A stretch of 64,000 nt of DNA from contig CAMAPF010001015.1 in the NCBI GenBank assembly GCA_945859915.1, positions 2,294,001-2,358,000 on the forward strand, in the 5' to 3' direction. Origin of the DNA: Cuscuta epithymum (taxonomy: Eukaryota; Streptophyta; Magnoliopsida; Solanales; Convolvulaceae). The notes under the pieces are model-generated. The model searched no databases, was not told the origin of the DNA, and saw only the letters and a program-made list of their open reading frames with translations. This document shows, in pieces, positions 32,040-43,675 of this stretch (positions are counted from its first letter, which is position 1; every line of letters starts with the position of its first letter). The translations under genes and the position numbers were made by a program.

Positions 32040-33325
32040 AGAGTTTTTGGCAAGGAAAAGGAGAAAAAGTCAGCAGGAATGCAACCCAGGGAGATCCACC
32101 CGACCGGGTAGAAATCTTCACCCGGTCGGGTTTGATTTAAAAACCGAAGCTCAGTGGAAAGAACTGGACCCGGTCGGGTCTGACTTGACCCGGGACATTT
32201 TAACGTTCTAAAACACAAGAACGTGGAAGATTATCTGATTTGGACATGCACCCGGTCGGGTGGGCACTTGGCCCGGTCAGGTACCCGGCCCAAGGTGTTG
32301 AAAAACACCTATAAATAGCACACTTTTCCTTCACAAAAAAATCATTCCTTCTTCCATACTCTTAAGCTCAGTTTAGAATAGTATTTCTTTTATATTTTTA
32401 TAGCATGTTTAGTCTCCAAATGAGGAGCTAAACTCTTCCATCTTGGTTTTGCTACTTTGAAGCTTAATGAATTTGTAAGTTGTGAGTTATTCTCTTTAAT
32501 CTTCTTCCTTGAATATTAATTCTTCCTTTAAATATTATTTCTATATCAATGTTGGGGAGTGTTACTAAGATGACAATTAGTTAACATCTTGACATTAGTT
32601 ATAGTAATAGCTATTTCTTCCTCTATGTTAATATTGGGGAGTGTTACTAAGATGACAATTAGTTAACATCTTGATATTAACTATAGTAGGATTCATCTTC
32701 TTTAATATTCTTTCTTACTTAATTAACTTGGTATTAATTAATTCCTATTCACTTGGTATTAATTAATTCCTATTCATATTCCATATTAATATCTTGAGCA
32801 TTACTTAAAGGATCAACTAGTTTTGTTTCATATATTAATTATTACTAGAATCAATCGGTTAATACGCTTGTTATTAATTCGGTTCTTTCAATGGTAGTAA
32901 ACTTGGATTGTTAATGCATGCTTCTCATGGTTAATAAGCCAAGAGGAATTAATTATATTGATTAAACCAATAAACCGCTTGTGTTGAGGTTATCAATCTC
33001 AATCGTTTTCATCTTGATTTTATTGCTACTATCGAGTGAATATACGGCGCTTGTTCTATATTAACTCGGAAGTAAGTTTTATTAATGAACGCGTCTCGTT
33101 ATTAATAACTACCCTCGATGAATTGGATATACTCCTCGATTGAGTATTCGAGGGGAATTGAAGATAGTTAAAGATATAACCGGGATCGACGAACATTTCA
33201 TTAAGTGGATAAAAGCAAAACCAACTCTTCTTCTCATTAATTAAACCACATAAGTCGTTCATCTTTTTGTTTAAATATAATTTAAGTTCATAAACCAATC
33301 ACAAAAACCCCCCTTGTTACTCATT
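32040..33325 (+). repeat. Gypsy family A LTR fragment (copy 3)
   Basis: This is the same LTR family as 4989-6555, in opposite orientation. It has the palindrome cluster (about 32097-32290), a TATA box CTATAAATAG (32310-32317) and a long matching tract from TAGCATGTTTAGTCTCC to TTAAAGATATAACCGGG. Both LTR ends are missing or unrecognisable, and no internal domain adjoins it. It is a truncated relic. Confidence 0.82.
32097..32290. promoter_or_regulatory. Paired palindromes in LTR U3 (copy 3)
   Basis: Sites of the form ACCCGACCGGGT and ACCCGGTCGGGT, which are reverse complements of each other, form a pair at 32098 and 32121. Further copies are at about 32168, 32250 and 32271. They end about 20-40 bases upstream of the TATA box. 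Confidence 0.6.
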
Positions 33326-33340
33326 CAAATTCATTAGGTG

Positions 33341-34419
33341 CAAGGACAGATCCAGGATTTCGAGTCAAGGGGGCAAAATTTTTTGGTTATCGCAGGGGTA
33401 AAAAAATCACTAGTGTAACGGGGCATTTTTTTTGCTAGTGTAGCGATGCGAAATTTTTTCACTAGTGTAAGATTTTGCGGCTATTTTTATTCAAAACAAT
33501 TCATTAATACATACCTGACGATATTTCAATCTATATATAACATTCAATTCTAAGATTAGACAATGGCAAAAAACTTTAATTTATAATTGAAGTGCTCAAG
33601 AAAAAGTATTGATACATTATAACATCAGAAATTGCAAATCAAAGGAAACAATTTTAAAATAAAAAAGATATATAATATTTTATTTGAAGATAAAGAGTTT
33701 AACATGTACACATTCACCAATACTTTTGAAATAACTTCTACATTGTTAAACTATATGAGTTTTATAGAAATAAAGATTTGATTTTTGAATTACATTTTTT
33801 GTTTACAAAGGAGGGGTTCATGAGTCACGAGAAGTTTTCTTAATACTACAATAGTACGTATGAGATTATTATTTTTAGAATAATATTATATTGCAAGTTC
33901 AAATATATAGTGCATATTTGTTTTTGATAGAATATATATAGTGCATATTTATTATATTTGTATTAAAGCTAAAATAAGTTAAAGTTTATTATCTATGCAA
34001 TAAAGTATTTTTAGAATGTAAGATGTAAATGACTTGGTAATTTATTGTCAATAAACATTAGTATTTTGGATTTTATTCACATGATCTAAAAATTGTGTAA
34101 CTGGTGTTTTTGGTATTTAATATCTTTTGATAGTTTACAAAATTAAGTACTAGTTATCTTATAAAGATAATTAAACATTATAAAACTAAGAATTTTTATG
34201 TATGTAATAAGTATCCTCAATATTAAACAATGACTTGTTCTATAGTATAATTTATTTATTTAAGTTATATAAATTATTTTAGATGTTATGTATAACTATA
34301 TTAATTTCGAAAATTAAAAGTTAAGGGGGGCGAATCTAATTAAAGTATTACATATGTAGTAGAAAATTTTGAAAGTCCAAGGGGGCGGTCGCCCCCGCGT
34401 CCCCCTTTAGATCCGTCCC
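33341..34419. mobile_element. Mutator-like element, non-autonomous
   Basis: Flanked by the 10-bp duplication TCATTAGGTG (33331-33340 and 34420-34429). Its ends are imperfect inverted repeats: CAAGGACAGATCCAGG and, from the right, GGGACGGATCTAAAGG. G-rich tracts lie just inside both ends. The interior is AT-rich with no transposase. It lies next to the broken end of the LTR fragment. Confidence 0.82.
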
Positions 34420-34429
34420 TCATTAGGTG

Positions 34430-34557
34430 AATTCATAGAGTGATTTTTTGGGATTTTTTTTATTTTTTTTAACATGATTAATATAATTAATGATATGGTC
34501 CGTGATCAATGATTACTACTAAATTGTAAATTGGTTTCTTCATGTTGTCGGGGACAG
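34430..34557 (+). other. Upstream intron remnant of the SKS fragment
   Basis: AT-rich sequence ending in a polypyrimidine-poor acceptor GGGACAG (34551-34557) before the first recognisable exon. No first exon with a signal peptide is visible here. Confidence 0.4.
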
Positions 34558-35593
34558 GGTATCTTGATTAACGGCCAGTTCCCTGGACCTGAGATTAACG
34601 TTGTTACTAATGACAACGTTATTGTAAATGTGTTCAATAAGCTGGACGAGCCTATACTTCTCACATGGTGAGTGCTATATTGGTTTTACTTAGAAGTCTT
34701 GTACATTTGTTATTTACATAACATCTAACCTTCAATATCTTGGAATGATGATAAATTTATTATTCGATGGATCATAAGATGTTAAATATTTGTTTCACAC
34801 TGAAAAGTTATAAACAATAAAACATTACGTAGTATATAAGATTCTGAGATATTCTTCCTACAAGGTTGACCTTTTAGGATAGAAATACAGGTCTTAATAT
34901 GGTATCTGAGTGAAATCCGGTTGTGATTTGATAGGTTAGCACTCATGATTACTCGTGATTAAGGGTGGTTTGATGAGGATATGTTTGGCCTATTTATACA
35001 ACTCGATATTGTCCAGCCCGTTTCGGACTGAGAGGGCATGCTAAAGTTGTTGTCTCACTTCAAAAAGTTAGAAAATAATAAAAAGTTATATAAGACTTTG
35101 TCTATCAGGTTGACCTTTTTTAGAATGATATCATGAGTCTTAACAAAATCCTAATAGTGTGACTCATATATGATAAATTTGTTTATAAGTTAGCTTATGA
35201 GTTAGATAACGGTTTTTTCATGTGCCATTATCTTTGTTAAGTTTCAACTTAGTAGTCTTTAGTCTTACAACTTTTTTTATCCTGGCCATCGGGAAATGAA
35301 AAAAATTACTCGTAAAAATCAGGAACGGAATTAAACAGAGGAAAAGCTCATGGACGGATGGAGTTCTGGGGACAAATTGCCCAATTCTCCCAAACACAAA
35401 TTGGACATATAACTTACAAATGAAAGACCAGATTGGGACTTACACATATTTCCTCTCTACCCAATTGCACAAAGCAGCCGGCGGTTTTGGCGCCCTAAAC
35501 ATCATTCGTAGAGACGTTATTCCACTTCCCTACCCGGAACCTTCTGGTAACTTCACTATGCTTGTCACCGACTGGTGGAACACTGATCACAAG
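34558..35593 (+). pseudogene. SKU5/SKS-like multicopper-oxidase gene fragment (two exons)
   Basis: Two exons, 34558-34667 and 35323-35593, join in frame across a GT-AG intron that splits a Trp codon. Exon one encodes INGQFPGPEI and LDEPILLTW. Exon two encodes NGI, SWTDGVLGTNCPI, KDQIGTYTYF, HKAAGGFG and PYPEPSGNFTMLVTDWW. This is the N-terminal cupredoxin domain (Cu-oxidase_3) of the SKU5/SKS family. The usual HWHG copper ligands are replaced by LTWNG, as is normal in that family, whose members are secreted or GPI-anchored wall proteins affecting cell expansion. The first exon and everything after residue about 130 are missing, although donor GTTGGT follows exon two. There is no internal stop. 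It is most likely a gene fragment stranded by transposon insertion or capture. Confidence 0.82.
34668..35322 (+). other. Intron of the SKS fragment
   Basis: A 655-bp AT-rich intron with donor GTGAGT (34668) and acceptor AATCAG (ending 35322). No element boundaries were recognised inside. Confidence 0.75.
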
Positions 35594-35772
35594 GTTGGTT
35601 ATATTTTTGTCCCACACTCAAGAACCTAGAAATGATTGAATTGAATGAATGGTTAAATATATACTCTTACAATTCTAAAAGTTAGCATCTCCCTACCAAA
35701 AAAAATTGGTCAATTTATAATTATAAATTTTATACTTTTTTGAAAGATTTTTTAGTAAACAATATGGTTATA

Positions 35773-36032
35773 CTATCATCTATATCGCATTAATTGCAAC
35801 ATTGTAAATTGTACACTATTCATGTACTCTACTTTGACTACATTTTATTTATAATGTATGTGAATTATTATTTTTGAAAAATATTGTTGAATTCGCCTCG
35901 TCATTAAAAAAGTTTCATAATCTGATTTTTAATAATTTTTTACTAATACAGAATTAAATATAATGACGGTCAAATTTGTGCATTGGAAAACGTGAAAAAG
36001 TGAATGTTGCAACAAAAAAAGAATGGAGAAAG
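35773..36032. mobile_element. Stowaway MITE, GTTGCAACATT family, copy 1
   Basis: 260 bp flanked by TA (35771-35772 and 36033-36034). The ends contain ATTGCAACATT and, from the right, GTTGCAACATTCA. Related copies lie at 50271-50527 and about 58741-58967, sharing the CACTATTCATGTACTCTAC interior. Confidence 0.8.
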
Positions 36033-36088
36033 TATAATTTTCATATTTTAAATAATTTTGTATTAAAAAATATCATTGGTCAAACTTA

Positions 36089-36271
36089 GGATGTTTTTAC
36101 TTGGACTGTAATTTGCTGGTCTGGTCTGGTCTGGTCTGAACTCGTCTGGTCTGGTCTGGTAAGGTCTGGTTTCTTTGTATTTTTATAACTATCCATGTCT
36201 GCTCTGGTCTGGTCTGAACTGGTCTGGACTGGTCTGGTCTGGGACAAATTACAGTCCAAGTAAAAACATCC
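36089..36271. mobile_element. Tourist-like MITE with CTGGT pentamer arrays
   Basis: A 183-bp element flanked by TTA (36086-36088 and 36272-36274) with a perfect 27-bp inverted repeat starting GGATGTTTTTACTTGGACTG. Just inside the ends are GGTCTGGTCTGG tandem pentamers. The TTA duplication fits PIF/Harbinger. Confidence 0.92.
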
Positions 36272-36353
36272 TTAGCCAGCATTGACCAAGAAAAGTTAAA
36301 TTGAACAAATTTTTTTGGGACAGAGGGAGTAATTTTAAAACTCTTTCCAATTT

Positions 36354-36356
<3 letters not shown>

Positions 36357-36387
<31 letters not shown>
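36357..36387. repeat. (TA)n microsatellite
   Basis: About 15 uninterrupted TA dinucleotides. Confidence 0.95.
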
Positions 36388-36391
<4 letters not shown>

Positions 36392-39099
36392 TAAATTAAT
36401 CACACATACTTTTCCATTCATGTCTTTAATGGTCATTTTACGTGTTAACAATTATAGTATTACCTAGTATGATTCTTCTAGCAATCATACTAGGTAATAC
36501 AATCAACCGAGTCACGAGAATGGTGTATTTTTACACAATATAAGGTGATAATATGAGACTTGTTACACAATATCTATCATATCGGATACCCAACATGATC
36601 GTGATATAGTATACACAGTACTGGTGCTTATAAAACAGTTTCTCAATCGTTGATACTCATATACCAAATAATGAGTATAGAGCCAAGTGGCTTAATATAC
36701 ACTATTAATCATGACTGGTATATTACAAGTGTATTAAACGGAGTCTAATACTTGACTCCGTTTAGTCGATATAAAATGTCGATTGTACAAATCTTGTCAA
36801 AAGTTGTTGATTCCCTAAATACAAGCCTCAAATTTTGAAAGGCTTACAATTTGTATTGAATTTAAATTAGGACTTCGTGGATGTATTATATTCACTAAGA
36901 TCATACACACGTTTTGATCTCAAGTTCTAAATCTTCGTATGTTTAGAACGTCGGATGAAGATTGACTTAAATTTTGTACACGACTCACATAAGTGAATGC
37001 GCATCCGAAATAATCGGTTACACCGACAGTGTGCGAAACATGATAAATTTACACGGATAATGAAATTGAATAAAACCAAAGATTACAATGATACGGTTTT
37101 ATTGTAATAAAACCACGACTTGCATTAGTGTATTTACTCAAGTCTCGAAATAACCAGTAAATGAACCCATAAATGGGTCATTTTTGGGAATTGTATGTTT
37201 TTTCACAGTCGGACTGTGTAAACGGTCCTAATGAGATTGTATCGGTTAATAATCCGATGACAATTTTCAATAGTTTATTCAGTGGATCTCTTATTGAATA
37301 CAAGCCACTGGAGACTTGTAGATCAAAGTAAATTTTTCAATAGTATCTCTATTGAAATACTATTATGGATATATATTAGTCCAACTTCAATTGTAATCTT
37401 AAATTATGAGTTTAACATATGTTTATTAGTCAACCAGTGTGTAAATGATCTCATACATTTAGAAATCTCAAAAGATGTGATTAATGTAACCCATGTTCGT
37501 ATATGTTTTTCTCATACACGAACATGGGTTGTTCGTGTATGAGAAACAACACGATTCTCAATGACTATATAATGATTGATAACAATATTCAATATTATTG
37601 GGCATATATTAGATCTCCAGTAATTCATGCATATTTACATCAAATATAAATTAGTATTCCTTTGTATATAGTCTGAGTAATTGTGTATACGTTATATACA
37701 TGTGTATACATAATATATTCTATTTTATAACCGAATATATGATCTCCGATAGTTAAGTCGGGTATTGAAATTTATAAACAAATATGGTCTATAAATATAT
37801 GAGTTAAACAAAATTATATAGAGGTGATAAACCTTTATGCTCTCAAATAAATCCCAATCGGATACAATCAAGATTTTGAATTATCTAAGTATTGATCTCA
37901 AAATACTTAAGTGTAATGTTCGGGTTGTGTTGACTTCGTACATTCTCTCCATACGAGATAATGTATAGAATACACCTAATTTGTTCTCTATATAACTATA
38001 TTTACAAGGTATAGAAACACTCGCCAATATACAAGTGATATAGACTATATACTGTCCAAATTTATACAGTTTAACAAGATATAGGTTAAACTAAGTATGT
38101 AAACACTATTATGTTTTACCCATAGTATTTGATAAGTATTTAGAATTCTATGTTTTGAGATCAATTTTGGAGTGTATACACAAGTGAAAAAAACATACAA
38201 GTCTGAAATTACAATGTGTTGGGATTTTTCATAGGGGTTGCAATGAGTCCCTATGGATAATTGCAACCATACAAGAAATGACTTTACATTTAAGTCAAAA
38301 TTATTAAATGTAAGTTAATAATAGTGTATTTTTTCCTAATTTACCAATAATTTACTTCCCATTATAATTGTGAGAATTACCATTAATTTCACTCAAATAT
38401 ATTTGGTTGATGTATATTTTTGAATTAATGATCGTGCTACATTTGGACATAATATCCCCGTATACATGGGGATATTATCTTATGCAAAAATAAGCCTGAA
38501 AACACTGGAGACTAGGTTGAAAATATGTAAATGTGACTCATATGATATGGTTTATCATATGAGTCACATTTACATATTACTTATGTGGTGTTATTGTCAT
38601 ACAAATGATATACTCACTTTATCTATACAAACTTAAATGTATCATACTGATATGAATATCTAGTATAAATAACGATTTATTGCAACTCAGGCTTGTCAAC
38701 CGAGTAATGATAGTCTCTTATGATTTGACCAACTGGGTAACAATTTATTACTATGTTTTCTTGTAATTTACACACAATGTCTAAATTAAGTTGATATTCA
38801 TACAATATCAGTGAATACACTTCAGTGTCTCGGTTAACCAAGCACACAGTCTTGTGTACTGGTGATCGAGATAGTACTATCTCGACTCCCGGTAATATTC
38901 AATAATATTGAGTGGAGACATGGGTATTATTATATTCATATGGGTTATAAGATATATGGAATTACACCATAATGTATTCTTATATTGTGACTATATTGTA
39001 CAATCAAGTCCCATATGGATAATCCATATAATTGTGCATATAATGTGTCATACGTTGTATTAATATACTGATGTCATGAGTAAATATCCGTATACGGAA
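36388..39099. other. AT-rich spacer rich in hairpins
   Basis: No gene. It contains perfect hairpins at 36457-36500 (18-bp arms) and 38522-38578 (26-bp arms, 5-base loop), and an inverted CATGTTCGTAT motif at about 37492-37532. Small pieces of the 170-bp unit occur at about 36503 and 38480. Confidence 0.6.
38522..38578. repeat. Perfect hairpin, 26-bp arms
   Basis: Arms 38522-38547 and 38553-38578 are exact reverse complements around the loop TGGTT. Confidence 0.92.
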
Positions 39100-39104
39100 C
39101 CCAT

Positions 39105-39252
39105 TGTGAGAATAATAGAATGGCTTACCCAAGTGGTAGTCCTGGATGTCATATACATAGTATATAATAAAGAAGTATCCTGATTACAAAAGGAAACTAA
39201 TAAAATATGGAAAGCTAATTAATGCTAATTAATATTCTTAAATACACTATTA
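39105..39252 (-). repeat. 3' LTR of the degenerate Copia
   Basis: 148 bp. Adjacent on its internal side is the purine tract ATTGAGGGGGTG (39253-39264, minus strand). It begins TAATAGTG and ends TTCTCACA on the minus strand. Confidence 0.9.
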
Positions 39253-40211
39253 CACCCCCTCAATCTGTGCAGGGGAACAATGCGCAGATTGTCTCTAAGA
39301 AAAATAAACCGCTGCGGAGACAAGCATTTGGTGAAGATATCTGCAAGCTGAAATTGTGTAGGAATATGACGAACAATTAAATCTCCATGTGAGACACGTT
39401 CTCGAACAAAATGATAATCAATGCTAATGTGTTTGCTGCGTGCATGCTGAATAGGATTAGTAGATAAATATGAGGCGGAGACATTGTCACATAGCAAACG
39501 GACAGGCGTACGAACAGGAACGCCTAACTCGAACAAAATGGACCGGATGTGTAATGTATCCTGAACTGTGTATGCAATGGCCCTATATTCGGCTTCAGTA
39601 GAGGACCGAGAGACTGTAGGCTGTTTCTTGGACTTCCAGGAGATCAAATTAGGACCCAAGAAAATAGCAAAGCCAGACGTGGACCAACTACTGTCAGGAC
39701 AACCGGCCCAATCCGCATCAGAATAGGCATTAACAGTAGGAGATGCCCGATCTGGCTGAAGCAATAGGCCGTGAGCTGAAGTACCCTGTAAGTACCTGAA
39801 AATGCGCTTAACCGCCAAAATATGTGAAGTACGAGGAGCATGCATAAATTGGGAAACCAGGTGAACAACAAAAGTAATATCAAGTCGAGTCATGGTTAAA
39901 TACTGTAAAGCACCTACCATACTTCTGTACTCAGTAGGATTTGCAAGAAGTTCACCATCAGTGAGAGATAATTTAGTCCTAGAAGGAAGAGGGGTGCGAA
40001 CAGGTTTAAGTGTATGAAGATGAAATCGGGCTAATAGGTCAGACACATATTTTTGTTGAGATAAAAACAGACCTTTAGAGAAACGAACAGCTTGGACACC
40101 CAGGAAAAAATGTAAATCCCCCAAGTCCTTCATAGCAAAGTAACGGCCCAGACATGAAATAAATGAAGAAATAAAGGAAGGGGAATTACCAGTAATAATA
40201 ATATCATCCAC
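39225..40211 (-). pseudogene. Copia reverse transcriptase C-terminus and RNase H
   Basis: A 328-codon frame that starts inside the YVDD-type catalytic motif (DDIIITGNS at its N-terminus). It continues through RT connection motifs to RNase H (YSDADWAGC, SSTEAEYRA, CDNVSASYL, HISIDYHFVRE). It is out of frame with the upstream polyprotein, with the shift near 40225-40240. Its stop lies within the LTR. In an intact element it would be the end of the polyprotein. Confidence 0.9.
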
Positions 40212-42967
40212 ATAGAGGAGAAGGTAGAGAAAACAGATGACCCGTGACGATAAATAAATAGAGAATTATCAGACTTGCTGCATATAAAGCCATGAGTCAG
40301 AAGAAAACTACTAAACCTGTAAAACCAGGCCCGAGGGGCTTGTTTAAGACCATAAATTGCCTTTCGCAGACGACAAACATGATTAGGAAATTGAGGATGA
40401 ATGAAACCGGGCGGCTGACGCATATAAACTTCCTCGGTCAAATTTCCATGAAGGAATGCATTTTTAACATCTAATTGACGCATGGTCCAACCAAAGGAAA
40501 CCGCTAAAGATAAAACAATACGAACAGTAGTAGGCTTGACAACAGGACTAAAAGTTTCTGAAAAATCAACCCCAGCCTGTTGAGTAAATCCCTGAGCTAC
40601 TAAGCGTGCTTTATGTCGTTCAACAGACCCGTCAGAATTAAATTTAGTTTTATAAATCCATTTAGACCCAACCACATTTTTATGATGATTAAACGGAACT
40701 AAATCCCATGTGTGATTATCAATCAAAGCATTAAACTCCTCAGCCATAGCCGCTCGCCATTTAGCATCTTTATTAGCAATTGAAAAACAAGTAGGATCAC
40801 ATGCCATAATATCCGTTTTAAGATTAAAGAAAGTTTTTGGTTTGAAAATACCCGATTTGGCACGAGTTTGCATGGGATGACCAGGCAGCTTCGGGGGAGA
40901 AGGAGGCGGGTGGATCGGGCTGCTGGGTACTGGAGTAGGATGTTGGTCGAGGAGGCTGTCGGGTTGCGGTGGTGAAGGTGGGCTGTCGGGTTGCGGTGGT
41001 GAAGGTGGGCTGTCGGGTTGCGGTGGTGAAGGTGGGCTGTCGGGTTGTATGCGTGAAGTAGACCGAGGGCTAGTAGAACTGCTGGGAGAGGTAGGTCGAG
41101 GGCTGGCAGGGCTGTATGTGGTGTGTTTAGGCCGCTGCTCTTCGGTTGGGAGAATAGAAGAGTCGACCAAAGGTGGTGGATGATGGGAGTTTAGCCGGGA
41201 AGGTAAAACCGAAGGCAAGTGTTCCGGGGGCACTGTAGCAGTGTTTGCAGATTTAGAAGAAGTAAGCTCAGTATAAGGAAAATAGTTTTCATGAAATCTA
41301 ACATTCCTATTTATGTAAATTTTACCGATAAGAGGATCAAGACAACGGTAACCTTTGTACTCAGAAGCATAGCCTAGAAAGACACACAAAACTGAGCGTG
41401 GAGAGAGTTTATTTGCAGATGTGGCATTAAAATTAGGAAAACAGGCACACCCAAAAATGCGCATAAAAGAAAAGTTTGGAGAATGATTAAATAATTTTTC
41501 AAAGGGAGAAAATCCATTTAAATTCGGAGTGGGCAGACGATTGATAATATAAGTAGCAGTAAAAATCGCATCAACCCGGAATTTAGCTGGCATTTTTGCT
41601 TCAAAGAGCATAGTGCGAGTTAATTCTAGAAGATGGCGGTGTTTTCTTTCAGCCACCCCATTCTGTTCAGGAGTGTCAGGACAAGATTTTCTAAATAAAA
41701 TTCCATGCTGATGAAAAAGATTACGCATACCATGATTATCAAACTCACCCCCTCCATCACTTTGAAAAATTTTAATTTTAGTATTGAGAAGATTTTCAGC
41801 CATTGTTTTAAAATTAGTAAAATGTTTCAGAACCTCACTTTTATTGCGCATAGGATATAACCAAGTAAACCGTGAAAAATCATCAATAAATAAAACATAA
41901 TATTTAAAGCCACTATCAGACAAAATAGGAGACTGCCATACATCAGAATGAACTAAAAACAAAGGGGCAGTAGATTTATGCCAAACTTCTTGAAAAGGTA
42001 ACCGTTGAGATTTTCCTAACCGACAAGAAATACAATCATGGGAAAAATTAGAAGTACTAAAAATAGAACCATACTTTTTAAGTTTATCTAAAATACGACT
42101 GCCACAGTGTCCCAACCGACGATGCCAGACAGGTCCCGGAGCAACATGAGTAGCTAAGGCAACTGATGATGGATGAGGCAAGGAAATAGGATAAACACCA
42201 CCTTTATTAGAAGCTCTAAGAAGCACCTCCCCCGAATTGTGGTCCTTAATGCAAACAGAGTTTTTATCAAAAATCACAAAACAATTATTATCGGCACATA
42301 ATCTTTGAATGGAAAGCAAGTTATATTTGAGATGAGGAACATGAAAAACAGATTTTAAATGAATAGGGCGCGGCGGAGAAGATAAGGCTAAGTCACCAAT
42401 AGTCACAACAGGTAAATGAGATCCATTTGCAACCGTCACAGTTAGCGGTCCAGAATAAATAGATTTATTTTCTAAAATACCTTCAGTAGGGGTCATATGA
42501 GCGGAAGCGCCAGAGTCAGGATACCAAACAGTGGAAGAAGATTCACCAGTTGGGACAGCTAATGCGGGTGTAGATGGTTGAATAAAACGGGATGAACAAT
42601 GGACAGCAGAATGACCTGGAGAGTGACAAATTTGACAGACGATGGGAGGTGGAACTGAACCAAAATTATTCTCAAATGATGAAGATCCTGCAGAAGCATA
42701 GTTAGTACAAAAAATAGATGGTGCAGGAGTATAAAACAATGACCCAACTGAATTACAATTAACTGTACCGGGTATACCCATCATCTGCGCAGGAGGTCCT
42801 CGGCCGTAGGGCTGTTGTCCAGGTCCATAAGGCGGTTGCTGGCCATAATGAGGCTGCTGCTGATAGTACTGGCCGCCCCATCCGCGACCACGATTGCCTC
42901 TGCCACGTGGCCCTCTGCCGCGACCACGCCCGCCTCGCTGCGCAGGCGGCTGCTGCTGGTTCGGAGG
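40130..42967 (-). pseudogene. Copia Gag C-terminus, protease, integrase and RT N-terminus
   Basis: The frame is open from just after a TAG at 42968-42970. It contains a Gly/Arg-rich stretch, one CCHC knuckle (CQICHSPGHSAVHC) and the protease motif DSGASAHM. It also has the integrase HHCC zinc domain and the DDE residues within HSDVW, QSDGGGEFD and NGVAERKHR. A Pro/Ser-rich linker with 9-residue repeats (coded by a 27-bp tandem repeat at about 40946-41045) precedes RT with HKARLVAQGF. The C-terminal 30 or so residues after SLFIYRHGSS are out-of-frame sequence. Confidence 0.92.
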
Positions 42968-43651
42968 CTACTGCGCCGCCGGCTGTTGCTGCTGTCCCGG
43001 GCCAGCAGGTTGTTGGGTGGGAGCTGCAAAAGCTGGGGCACCGAGGGTGGAGTCAAGGCGCTGTTGATAATGGAGTCGGGCTTCTTGATGGACAAGTTTA
43101 GTGCATAATTTGTCAAAGGTGAGACCCTCCGGAAATAGAGTTAGAGGTCCCACTAAGGACTCGTATCCCGGGCCCAACCCCAAAAGGGCATATTGCAAGA
43201 GGTCATGATCAGAAACTGGAGAATTAATTGATGCTAGGGACTCAGCAATTTTTCGGATTTCAAGCAAATATTGTTCCATGGACTGACTTTCTTTCTTTTT
43301 CATGTGAGACAGCATTTGTTTTAATTCCATGGATCGTGCCAGACTGGCAGCCATAAAACGAGCCTCTAATCGTTCCCATATGGCTGCAGAATTCTTTAAT
43401 TGATGCACCTCAACAAGAATATCAAGAGAGAGGGTAGCAAACAACCAAGAACGAACAGTCTGATCTAAACGCAACCAGTGATAATACTCAGGATTCATGG
43501 TTTGGGTTTGAGATAAATCATAGGTATATAATGGTGGGGCAGGAAGTGACCCATCAAGTATACCCAAAAGACCATTGGAAACAAGGAAGGATTCAAACTG
43601 AGTACGCCAGGGTAAATAATCTTCAACAGCAAGTAGTTTAATGGTCACAAT
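42968..43651 (-). pseudogene. Copia Gag, distal part
   Basis: The Gag (UBN2-like) core with LPWRTQFESFLVSNGLLG, YYHWLRLDQTVRSW and ARFMAASLARSMELKQ, ending at a TAG (42968-42970) in a Gln/Pro-rich region. It is in the same frame as the downstream protease-integrase part, so one nonsense change separates them. The N-terminal few residues of the raw frame (43652-43657) derive from the CACTA junction. Confidence 0.9.
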
Positions 43652-43675
43652 AGTCACTACTACAGAAGTGACTTT

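Larger units (their letters stand above)
35687..36329. mobile_element. Stowaway MITE interrupted by two other MITEs
   Basis: The outer ends are CTCCCTACCAAAAAAAATTG (from about 35689) and, from the right, CTCCCTCTGTCCCAAAAAAA, followed by TA (36330-36331). The left TA is mutated. Inside are a complete Stowaway (35773-36032) and a Tourist-like MITE (36089-36271), leaving only about 200 bp of the original element. Confidence 0.7.
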
